Positions 1 through 6,559 of a DNA stretch of 17,611 bases are shown piece after piece (the first letter of the stretch is position 1; each line of letters opens with the position of its first letter). The position numbers and the translations under genes were made by a program. Source of the DNA: Chloroflexi bacterium RBG_19FT_COMBO_48_23 (GTDB lineage: Bacteria > Chloroflexota > Dehalococcoidia > GIF9 > UBA5620); NCBI GenBank assembly GCA_001795315.1, contig MGOH01000026.1:1-17611 (forward strand). Reading direction: 5' to 3'. The notes beneath the pieces are model-generated. The model saw nothing but the letters and a program-made list of their open reading frames with translations. It searched no databases and was not told the origin of the DNA.

Positions 1-2
1 TC

Positions 3-350
3 TGGTGGAGGCGGGGGAGGGTTGAACTCCCCGTCCAGAAGAAGGTTGCCAGAATCTGCTACAAGCTTAGCCAGCTCTTTTATCTCACTTAACTAACCTC
101 AGCTGACCGAGTAATAGCTAAGCCAGTCGATAATTCTTAGCCAACCTCCATCGACGTCAAGGTTGGAGCACCCCGACTTTTCGTCACCCAATCCCAACCC
201 ATCAGGGTGAGGTCAGGTTGGATGTACAGCCTTAGTTAGGCTGCAATTGGAACTGCTTCGGCAGTTGTCTTTTGCCACCTTTTTTACGAGGTAGATGGCA
301 CCTCGACTTGCAATTCTGTAGGCCTTCCGCTGTCGAAGCCTCACGCCCCC
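3..350 (-). ncRNA. ssrA: Transfer-messenger RNA (tmRNA)
   Basis: This RNA rescues ribosomes stalled on broken mRNAs and tags the nascent peptide for proteolysis. Read on the minus strand, it begins GGGGGCGTGAGGCTTCGACA, the typical tmRNA 5' end, and ends in CGCCTCCACCA. The first seven bases pair with the 3' acceptor strand (one G-U pair). A T-arm with loop TTCAACC lies at about 12-33. Helix 2 is visible as GAAGG and CAGAAT near the 5' end pairing with ATTCTG and CCTTC at about 42-55. Inverted CCAACCT/AGGTTGG segments at 141-166 fit a pseudoknot. The tag reading frame ends at a TAA at 236-238 and encodes a peptide ending AEAVPIAA. The 348-nt length is normal for a one-piece tmRNA. It lies 22 nt downstream of smpB, its protein partner. 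Confidence 0.95.
236..271 (-). other. tmRNA proteolysis tag reading frame (candidate)
   Basis: On the minus strand inside ssrA the only short frame ending in an Ala-Ala-stop, the usual degradation signal, reads KTTAEAVPIAA followed by TAA. The last two residues, AA, match the ClpXP/AAA-protease degron type. The stop and C-terminal end are clear. The resume codon is not certain: I start at AAG (269-271) because most tags are 8 to 15 residues long, but ACA or GCC downstream could also be the first codon. Confidence 0.6.
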
Positions 351-361
351 AAAACTAAGTT

Positions 362-390
362 TTTAATGTGCTTTAACCCCTCCTCCTCAA
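362..390 (-). promoter_or_regulatory. Weak candidate promoter for ssrA, at the end of smpB
   Basis: On the minus strand TTGAGG (390-385) is followed after 17 bp by ATTAAA (367-362), placing a start near the tmRNA 5' end at 350. Both hexamers match consensus only partly, and the -35 lies inside the smpB coding sequence. Cotranscription with smpB followed by RNase processing is an equally good explanation. Confidence 0.25.
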
Positions 391-834
391 GGCACGCCCT
401 ATTTCCCTCTCCGTCTCCCGGCGGGCCATCGCTTCACGTTTATCATGAAGCTTCTTGCCTTTAGCCACACCCAACTCTAACTTAGCAACTCCTCTTTTAA
501 TATATAACTTCAAAGGCACCAAAGTCAAACCTTTCTGAGTCACCATGCCTGACAGCTCATCAATCTGACGACGATGCAACAGAAGCTTACGCGGTCGATT
601 CGGCTCATGGTTAAACTGGCTAGCCGCTTGATAGGAGGCTATATGTGCATTAACCAACCACAACTCACCAGCTTCAGGCTTGGCATAAGCATCACGAATA
701 TTCACCCGGCCTGACCGAATCGACTTTATCTCAGTGCCGGTCAAGACAATGCCAGCTTCCATGCTTTCCAGAATATGATAGTCGTGATAAGCTTTGCGAT
801 TGACAGTTATAGTTTTAGTTTTAGTTTCCGCCAT
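373..834 (-). CDS. smpB: SsrA-binding protein SmpB
   Basis: SmpB binds the tRNA-like domain of tmRNA, delivers it to the stalled ribosome and mimics the codon-anticodon stem. The 153-residue protein has the normal family length. Family hallmarks seen are the N-terminal AYHDYHILESMEAGIVLTGT segment (an OB-fold beta-barrel start), EIKSIRSGRVNIRDAYA, and HEPNRPRKLLLHRRQI in the middle. The C-terminal tail, GKKLHDKREAMARRE and onwards, is very basic; in the family this tail enters the empty mRNA channel as a helix. The gene is immediately upstream of ssrA on the same strand, a common pairing. No strong Shine-Dalgarno sequence precedes the ATG. A perfect TATAAT lies at 861-856, 21 bases upstream, but no good -35 accompanies it. 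The divergent comEA gene starts 54 bp away. Confidence 0.97.
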   Translation of the reverse strand: MAETKTKTITVNRKAYHDYHILESMEAGIVLTGTEIKSIRSGRVNIRDAYAKPEAGELWLVNAHIASYQAASQFNHEPNRPRKLLLHRRQIDELSGMVTQKGLTLVPLKLYIKRGVAKLELGVAKGKKLHDKREAMARRETEREIGRALRRRG

Positions 835-888
835 ATGTGCTAGAATTTTACCACTATTATATTAATAAGGTAAGGACAGGAGTTCGCT

Positions 889-1398
889 ATGCCAAATCAT
901 CTGGACAAATACTGGTTATTAATTATCGCCTTTCTAATGGTCAGCCTGATTGCTGGTGGAATAGTGCTGGCAGTCAAGCAAAGCAGCCATAAGCCCATTG
1001 AAATTTGTCTATCGCAGACTGCACCAATTCAGTATAAATGTGACATTTACATCGGCGGCGCCGTGGTTAACCCAGGTTTTTATTCACTTAGAGAAGATGA
1101 CACTATAGAAGCTCTTATTCAGTCTGCCGGACTTACACCAGACGCAGACACAAGCAAAATCAAAATTTATGTATCAGAGGCCAATGAAGCCCCTCAACCA
1201 CAAAAGGTAAACCTGAACCTGGCTGAGGCGTGGCTGCTGGATGCCCTGCCCGGAATCGGACCAGACAGAGCTCAAGCTATTATCGACTACCGCAACCAAA
1301 ATGGACAGTTCCGCAGAATTGAGGACTTACTGAATATCGGAGGAATAGGCAGCACCACCCTGGATACAATAAGAGATTTAGTAACGCTAGAGAACTGA
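889..1398 (+). CDS. comEA: ComEA-type DNA-binding protein (SLBB plus helix-hairpin-helix)
   Basis: ComEA is the membrane-anchored receptor that binds double-stranded DNA at the cell surface and hands it to the ComEC channel during natural transformation. The 169-residue protein has one N-terminal membrane anchor (about residues 8-29, mostly aliphatic). An SLBB-like domain follows at about 50-95, with IYIGGAVVNPGFYSLREDD as its signature. A helix-hairpin-helix pair occupies about 106-165: VNLNLAEAWLLDALPGIGPD, then a second hairpin around LLNIGGIGSTTL. A good ribosome-binding stretch, AGGACAGGAG (873-882), lies 6 bp before the ATG. The next gene, comEC, starts 6 bp after the stop codon, so the two are surely one transcript. 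No type IV pilus or dprA gene is in the window, so competence cannot be asserted from this pair alone. Confidence 0.93.
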   Translation: MPNHLDKYWLLIIAFLMVSLIAGGIVLAVKQSSHKPIEICLSQTAPIQYKCDIYIGGAVVNPGFYSLREDDTIEALIQSAGLTPDADTSKIKIYVSEANEAPQPQKVNLNLAEAWLLDALPGIGPDRAQAIIDYRNQNGQFRRIEDLLNIGGIGSTTLDTIRDLVTLEN

Positions 1399-1404
1399 AG
1401 TCAC

Positions 1405-3834
1405 ATGACACTTATCTACCTCAGCGCCGCCTGGGTGACAGGTATCTATTTGGGCTCTAAAATTGCCCTGCCCTGGGGCATTGTTTTCGTTGGGCTTATT
1501 CCCCTGTGTCTCATCCCTTTCCTATCACAGTATAAAAAGTATTTGTTTCTGGCAGGGTTCTGCCTTTTCGCTCTGCTTGGGGGATGCATCCGCTTCCAAT
1601 CAAGCCTGCCTTCAGTCAATGAACTGCAACTTCAATTCTATAATGACAAGGGAACGGTCGAAATTGAGGGGATTGTATACACTGAACCTGAGATTAGAAA
1701 CACAACTTCCGTAATACAGCTATCAGCCAGAGAACTACAAACAGATGATACAAAAAAAGAGATATCAGGAAAGGCGCTGGTGCGTGTATCCAAATATTAC
1801 GAATATCACTACGGGGACATATTGAAAGTAACCGGCAAGCTGGAAACGCCACCGCAATTCGATGATTTCGACTACAAAGGCTATCTAGCGCGGCAGGGAA
1901 TTTATTCGGTTATAAACTACCCTAAAATAGAAATGCTCGACACTGGTAAAGGTTTTAAGCCTTTGGCCTGGATCTATTCACTGAGGAATCGCCTGTCCCA
2001 AAGTCTGTCTCTCGCCTTACCCGAACCACAAGCCTCACTAGCTCAAGGCATTTTACTCGGCTTAAGAGGCAATATTCCCTATTCTCTACAGGACGCTTTC
2101 TCAAGGAGTGGAACTGCCCACCTGCTAGCCATATCTGGCATCCATCTCAGCATTATCATAGGCATAGTCCTCAGCGCTGCAATCTGGTTTTTCGGCAGGC
2201 GTTATTCTATCTACATCTGGCTAGCTTTTCTGGCTATCTGGCTATATGCTTTAATGACCGGCATGCGCCCTCCTGTAGTTCGCGGTGCTGTCATGGGAAG
2301 TATGTTCCTTCTAGCCGAATACCTGGGCAGACAGCGTAGCGCATCAACCGCGCTTGCCTTTGCCGCAGCGGTAATGATTGAAATCGAGCCTCAAGTTTTA
2401 TGGGATGCAAGCTTCCAGCTAAGCTTCCTGGCTATATCAGGACTCATTTTCTTTTCGCCCCATCTACAAACTTGGGCCAGGAAGGGAGTAGCTTCAAGTA
2501 TAGGAAAAGAGGGGATTGCAGCATCCTTATGTAATTTTGCCGCTGATTGCTTTGCAATTACTTTAGCTGCAATCTTAGCTACCTGGCCGGTGATCGCCTA
2601 TTATTTTGATGTTGTCTCCTTCGTTGGCCTGCCGGCTACTTTCTTCGCTCTGCTAGCCTTGCCAGGCATTATCATCACTTCAGCCATGGTCGCCGTGACA
2701 GGACTTTTGGCACCTTTCTTAGCCCAAGTTCTAGGCTGGATTGCCTGGCTTTTCCTCAGCTATTTAATCATAGTAATAAAAGCTTTCGATGCTCTGCCAT
2801 TCTCATCAATTAAGCTAGAAGGTATATACATCTGGCAAATATGGATTTATTATGCTCTACTGGCTGCGATAATGATAGCCATCAATAAGCGAAAGCAATT
2901 AGTTGACTTTTTCCACCTGACAGCTTCCAAAATAAGTCCTCCGGTAAGCATGACCTCCAAACTCACATTCAAACTTCCCAAGAAATGGACCGTCTTGTCA
3001 CTTCTAATCTCCACCATCCTGGTTTGGGTCACCGTTATAAATATGCCTGATGACAAGCTACATGTAAGCATACTCAATGTGGGACAAGGAGATGCAATCC
3101 TTATCCAAACGCCAAATCGCCAAGACATTCTCATAGATGGCGGACCAAGCCCGCAAGCAATAGGACTGGAGCTAGGCAAAAAGCTACCTTTCTGGGATAA
3201 GACTATCGACTTGGTAATTCTAACCCAGCCCCAAGCCGACCATGTCACCGGCCTTATAGAAATACTCCAGAAGTATAAAGTGCCACAGGTCATGGACCCA
3301 GGGATAGCCTATGACTCAGTCACTTATCGGCACTGGCTCAAGTTGGTTAACGGCAACGAAATCGGGCATGAAATAGTTCATGCAGGGCAAGAGATCGACC
3401 TCGGAAGCGGCATAAGGTTGGAAGTACTACACCCTACATCGCCCTTATTACAAGGCACTTCGGATGACATTGATAGCAATGGTGTTGTACTGCTCCTGAA
3501 ATGGAACAAGGTGAGCTTCTTATTCACTGCTGATATTGGCAGCGAGACTGAGTGGTACCTGATTTCGCAACGAGCCGACCTCAAGAGCACGGTATTGAAA
3601 GTTGCCCACCATGGCAGCTTGACTTCAACTTCTCCAGAATTCCTAGCCTCAGTTAATCCCGAAGTAGCAGCTATCTCAGTAGGTACCAACAATAGATTCG
3701 GCTTACCAAACAGCCAAGTAGTGAACAGGTTGACCGAGCGACTTGGAAGTGACGGGGTCTACCTGACATCAACTCACGGAACCATCGAGTTCATAACCGA
3801 TGGCGATAGGCTCTGGGTAAAACATGACAAGTAA
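1405..3834 (+). CDS. comEC: ComEC/Rec2 DNA-uptake channel with altered metallo-beta-lactamase domain
   Basis: ComEC forms the inner-membrane channel through which one DNA strand enters the cytoplasm in transformation. The 809 residues show the full three-part plan. There is an N-terminal membrane/OB-fold region (1-180, with the soluble part around GTVEIEGIVY). The competence membrane domain covers about 205-495 and contains HLLAISGIHLSI (239-250). A C-terminal metallo-beta-lactamase-like domain spans about 552-805, opening with ILNVGQGDAILIQTP and LIDGG. In the last domain the usual THPHADH reads TQPQADH (607-613) and the usual YGHPH reads FGLPN (765-769). FTAD (707-710) and AHHGS (734-738) are kept. 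The family's proposed nuclease activity may therefore be lost, while the channel part looks intact. The gene follows comEA by 6 bp and has only a weak ribosome-binding site. Confidence 0.95.
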   Translation: MTLIYLSAAWVTGIYLGSKIALPWGIVFVGLIPLCLIPFLSQYKKYLFLAGFCLFALLGGCIRFQSSLPSVNELQLQFYNDKGTVEIEGIVYTEPEIRNTTSVIQLSARELQTDDTKKEISGKALVRVSKYYEYHYGDILKVTGKLETPPQFDDFDYKGYLARQGIYSVINYPKIEMLDTGKGFKPLAWIYSLRNRLSQSLSLALPEPQASLAQGILLGLRGNIPYSLQDAFSRSGTAHLLAISGIHLSIIIGIVLSAAIWFFGRRYSIYIWLAFLAIWLYALMTGMRPPVVRGAVMGSMFLLAEYLGRQRSASTALAFAAAVMIEIEPQVLWDASFQLSFLAISGLIFFSPHLQTWARKGVASSIGKEGIAASLCNFAADCFAITLAAILATWPVIAYYFDVVSFVGLPATFFALLALPGIIITSAMVAVTGLLAPFLAQVLGWIAWLFLSYLIIVIKAFDALPFSSIKLEGIYIWQIWIYYALLAAIMIAINKRKQLVDFFHLTASKISPPVSMTSKLTFKLPKKWTVLSLLISTILVWVTVINMPDDKLHVSILNVGQGDAILIQTPNRQDILIDGGPSPQAIGLELGKKLPFWDKTIDLVILTQPQADHVTGLIEILQKYKVPQVMDPGIAYDSVTYRHWLKLVNGNEIGHEIVHAGQEIDLGSGIRLEVLHPTSPLLQGTSDDIDSNGVVLLLKWNKVSFLFTADIGSETEWYLISQRADLKSTVLKVAHHGSLTSTSPEFLASVNPEVAAISVGTNNRFGLPNSQVVNRLTERLGSDGVYLTSTHGTIEFITDGDRLWVKHDK

Positions 3835-4008
3835 CTGCAAAAACCACCTGAGCCCCACTTATAGAAATGGTGAGAATTTAGTCCTGAACAGCCATGTCCC
3901 AATAGTCGTACTCTGGATGAGATTTTAGTCCCAATAGCACAAAACCAGATACAAAACCATCCGTTAGGAGTATTGACAACCTTAAACATCACCTGTTAAT
4001 GTTTAACC
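3835..4008. other. Intergenic region with short internal repeats and a promoter at its right end
   Basis: No gene is supported in this 174-bp stretch between comEC and the kinase-like gene. It holds GAGAATTTAGTCC (3872-3884) and a related GAGATTTTAGTCCC (3920-3933), plus TCCCAATAG twice (3897-3905 and 3930-3938), so it looks like a partly duplicated short segment. No convincing rho-independent terminator for comEC is present. The right end carries the promoter listed separately. Confidence 0.5.
3973..4000 (+). promoter_or_regulatory. Candidate sigma70-type promoter for the kinase-like gene
   Basis: A perfect TTGACA (3973-3978) is followed after 16 bp by GTTAAT (3995-4000), a 4/6 match to the -10 consensus. 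The predicted start lies at about 4007, only a couple of bases before the ATG at 4009. No Shine-Dalgarno sequence is present and an in-frame stop sits at 4003-4005. The mRNA may therefore be leaderless or nearly so. Confidence 0.45.
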
Positions 4009-4743
4009 ATGTCTATAAAAAATCAGGCTACTATACAATTACCAAATAGCGCCAAGCAAACGTTAGAGCTTATCGCCTTTCTGACTTATGATTTTAAGAG
4101 CCAGCTAACCTCAATTAATTCCTCAGTTAGTCTTTTGGCTAAAAAGTTAGCTACCTCTCACAACGATCTTGAGACCAAACTCATCGGCGACATCATGGCT
4201 TCGCATCACTACCTTGAAGCTAGAACATCAGAACTCTTAGAACTGGTTAAATTACAAGTTGACGGCTTCCACTTAGAACTGGAACTAACTGATATAGATA
4301 TCATTATTCACAGAGCCGTTGATAGGCTATCGCCGATTATTGTCAGCCGGGAGCAATCCTTAACTCTAAACTTGGCGCCGAACACCAAAAAAATCATCGC
4401 CGACTCGCTGAGGATAGAGCAGGTGTTGCACAATCTCCTGTCTAACGCAAGCAAGTCCACTCCGACAGGCGGTAACATATCCGTATCTACAAATAAACAA
4501 GCTGGATACATGGTCATCAAAATCCATTATAGCAGCATATGTATAACACATTTAGAGCAACATGAAGTCTTCCAGCCTTATTGCCGGCTCACAGGTGATA
4601 AAGACACACAAATTCCTGAAACAGGCTTTGGTCTGGCTCTGTGTAAACACCTGGTAGAGCTACACGGCGGTAGAATATGGATAGAAAACGAAGATAACAA
4701 CAGCAATACCTTTGCCTTTACTTTACCTTCAAACCACAGCTAA
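4009..4743 (+). CDS. Degenerate histidine kinase-like protein without phosphoacceptor histidine
   Basis: This 244-residue protein has the two catalytic halves of a sensor histidine kinase but no sensor domain, signal peptide or membrane segment. Residues 20-90 align with a dimerisation/phosphoacceptor domain. At the H-box the family SHELRTPL reads TYDFKSQL, so the phosphorylated histidine is Tyr27. The ATPase half (about 95-240) keeps the N-box (HNLLSNASKSTP, 141-152), a VFQPYCRL segment and a G2 box (GFGLALCKHLVELHGG). The G1 box DxGxGI is replaced by YSSICI (174-179). Autophosphorylation in the usual way is therefore unlikely. A role as a binding scaffold, as an anti-sigma or phosphotransfer regulator, or decay from a true kinase are all possible. 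No response regulator is adjacent. In-frame stop codons just upstream fix the start at 4009 or later. Confidence 0.8.
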   Translation: MSIKNQATIQLPNSAKQTLELIAFLTYDFKSQLTSINSSVSLLAKKLATSHNDLETKLIGDIMASHHYLEARTSELLELVKLQVDGFHLELELTDIDIIIHRAVDRLSPIIVSREQSLTLNLAPNTKKIIADSLRIEQVLHNLLSNASKSTPTGGNISVSTNKQAGYMVIKIHYSSICITHLEQHEVFQPYCRLTGDKDTQIPETGFGLALCKHLVELHGGRIWIENEDNNSNTFAFTLPSNHS

Positions 4744-4781
4744 TCTCATAACCTCAAAACCAGCTTTCTCTGCCTAGCCTA

Positions 4782-4810
4782 TTGATTTATAGTCCGTTTT
4801 GGCGTACAGT
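4782..4810 (+). promoter_or_regulatory. Candidate promoter for the CARDB-like membrane protein gene
   Basis: TTGATT (4782-4787) and TACAGT (4805-4810) are separated by exactly 17 bp. Each matches the sigma70 consensus at four of six positions. The site lies about 40 bp before the start codon, in the 106-bp spacer after the kinase-like gene. Confidence 0.4.
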
Positions 4811-4849
4811 ATTAGGCATCCGAACCATGAAGGAATATAGGAGGCAGGT

Positions 4850-6040
4850 ATGAGAAAGCTGACTTGGCTACTGCCAGTAACCCTGACATTACTTCTTGTC
4901 TTGGCTGCTACCGTTTCAGTCAGTGCACAGGATGATTTAGAGGTGACAGACCTGAGCATCAGCCCTAATTCTGTCGCAGTGGGAGAAACCGTTACCATAA
5001 GTGCTAATGTAACAAACACCAAAGCCACAGAGGAAACTTACCAGTTGGAGCTGAAGCTAAACGGTGAAGTCGAAGACAGCCAAGATTTAACCCTGGGTGC
5101 AGGTGAGAGCGACACAGTAACATTCACAATCACTGCTGACACACCCGGCGATTACTTTGTAGAACTGGGTAACGCAAGCGACCTCTTAACTGTAAAAGCA
5201 ACATCCTTCTTGGATATGTTCGCACCATGGGTATGGTGGACTATTGGTGCCATAATAGGCGTACTGATTCTGCTAGTAATAATAATTGCCCTCATGCCGT
5301 CCCGCAAGAAACAACCTGGAACGGTAACTCAAGGTAGACAAGGACAACCATCTGCGCAAGCCGGAGCACCATTTCCAATGCAAGAACAGTTCCAAACACC
5401 AGGCACGTTTCCTGCTCCCGGGCAATTTCCAGCACCAGCGCCAATGACCACCCAATACCCACAATATGCCAGAAGGCCTATCTTCTCAATGAGCAACCTG
5501 ACCATCACACCAAACCAAGTAAAAGCCGGAGATCCAGTAACCATAAGTGCCATAGCATCCAACAATGGCTCAGAAGCAGGTACATATAGCGTTGTATTGC
5601 GAATCAACGGTATGGTAGAAAATATAATCGACCTAATGTTGTCCCCCGGGGCAAGCCAAGCCACTACTTTCACGCTAATTAAGGATATTGGAGGTGAATA
5701 CTACACAGAGATAGATGGCTTGAGCGGCGTATTTATCGTTATACCGCTGGTTCCAGCGAATTTCTCCGTGAGCAATTTGGTTATATCGCCAGAGCGTGCT
5801 AAACAAGGAGAAAATATTATCATCAGTGCCATTGTAACCAACAACGGAGAACTACCCGGTAATTACAGTGCAGCGCTTAGGCTAAAGGGTGCTGTCGAAA
5901 GCACCGAAGATATAGATCTCGGCCCAGGCGAAAGCCGGAAATTAGCATTCAAAATCGCCAAAACTGCGCCTGGCTTCTATAATGTGGAATTAGAAGGATT
6001 GACCGGAAGATTTGTCATCGAGATGGAATGGCAGGGATAG
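4850..6040 (+). CDS. Membrane protein with three CARDB-like beta-sandwich repeats
   Basis: I do not recognise a named gene. The 396-residue product starts with a classical signal sequence (MRK, hydrophobic core, likely cleavage after VSA at residue 26). A first repeat covers about 30-115. One membrane segment lies at about 126-149 (WVWWTIGAIIGVLILLVIII), followed by SRKK, which by the positive-inside rule points inward. A Gln/Pro/Gly-rich linker runs to about 207. Two more repeats lie at about 210-298 and 303-393. Each repeat carries the pattern LxISPxxVxxGExVTISAxVTNxG, then LxLNGxVE, then LxxGESxxxxF, and ends in GxYxVEL. That pattern resembles CARDB/NEW3-type adhesion domains. If the topology holds, one repeat is outside and two are inside, which is unusual. 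A strong AGGAGG (4839-4844) lies 5 bp before the ATG. The gene converges with def 16 bp away. Confidence 0.8.
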   Translation: MRKLTWLLPVTLTLLLVLAATVSVSAQDDLEVTDLSISPNSVAVGETVTISANVTNTKATEETYQLELKLNGEVEDSQDLTLGAGESDTVTFTITADTPGDYFVELGNASDLLTVKATSFLDMFAPWVWWTIGAIIGVLILLVIIIALMPSRKKQPGTVTQGRQGQPSAQAGAPFPMQEQFQTPGTFPAPGQFPAPAPMTTQYPQYARRPIFSMSNLTITPNQVKAGDPVTISAIASNNGSEAGTYSVVLRINGMVENIIDLMLSPGASQATTFTLIKDIGGEYYTEIDGLSGVFIVIPLVPANFSVSNLVISPERAKQGENIIISAIVTNNGELPGNYSAALRLKGAVESTEDIDLGPGESRKLAFKIAKTAPGFYNVELEGLTGRFVIEMEWQG

Positions 6041-6056
6041 CCCAACGAAATCCAAA

Positions 6057-6548
6057 CTAAAGTTCATCCTGACCTGACTCAGGCACCGACTTCCGCAACT
6101 TATCCGGCCCATCCAAACGGTCTATATATAATAAACCATTAAGATGGTCTATTTCATGTTCTAAAGCTTGAGCCATGAGGCCCTCTCCTTTAAGACGGAT
6201 TTTCCGTCCCAATCTATCCTGTGCTTTAATTTTGACCCAAACTGAACGCTTGATTTCCCCTTGATACCCAGGAACACTCAAACAAGCCTCCCCTATTATA
6301 CGTTCACCTTCTCTTTTAACTACCTCGGGATTAATTAAAACAATAACTTCATCACCTGGTATCTCAATCACAGCTACTCTGAGCGGCACGCCTACCTGAG
6401 GTGCCGCCAAACCAACTCCAGCAACTGCCCTCATAGTCTCTATCATATCATCGATAAGCCGCTGAATAGACTTATCAATTCTGGTTACCTTTTTAGCTTT
6501 CTGTCTAAGTACAGGGTCTGTCAAAACAACAACATTACGAACAGCCAT
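6057..6548 (-). CDS. def: Peptide deformylase
   Basis: This enzyme removes the formyl group from the N-terminal methionine of new proteins, using a bound Fe2+ or similar metal. All three family motifs are present in the 163-residue protein: GVGLAAPQ (44-51), EACLS (87-91, metal ligand Cys89) and HEIDH (131-135, metal ligands His131 and His135 with catalytic Glu132). The start MAVRNVVVLTDPVLR matches the usual N-terminus. It is the last gene of the minus-strand operon, 11 nt after the priA stop, with no clear ribosome-binding site of its own, so it may depend on translational coupling. No hairpin terminator follows it in the 16 bp before the convergent gene. Confidence 0.97.
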   Translation of the reverse strand: MAVRNVVVLTDPVLRQKAKKVTRIDKSIQRLIDDMIETMRAVAGVGLAAPQVGVPLRVAVIEIPGDEVIVLINPEVVKREGERIIGEACLSVPGYQGEIKRSVWVKIKAQDRLGRKIRLKGEGLMAQALEHEIDHLNGLLYIDRLDGPDKLRKSVPESGQDEL

Positions 6549-6559
6549 TTTGCCACATA

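Noticed and set aside
3774..3992. 72-codon minus-strand frame overlapping the end of comEC
   Set aside because: Rich in Cys, Trp, Gly and Ser without a motif, and half antisense to comEC. The intergenic half may be repeat-derived but does not support a gene.
4009..6040. Kinase-like gene plus CARDB membrane protein as a two-gene signalling or defence system
   Set aside because: They have separate candidate promoters and a 106-bp gap, no effector or response regulator, and no shared domain logic. Adjacency alone does not support a system.
6041..6056. Bidirectional terminator between the CARDB gene and def
   Set aside because: The 16-bp gap and its flanks show no inverted repeat or T-run; termination here may be Rho-dependent or lie within the opposing gene.
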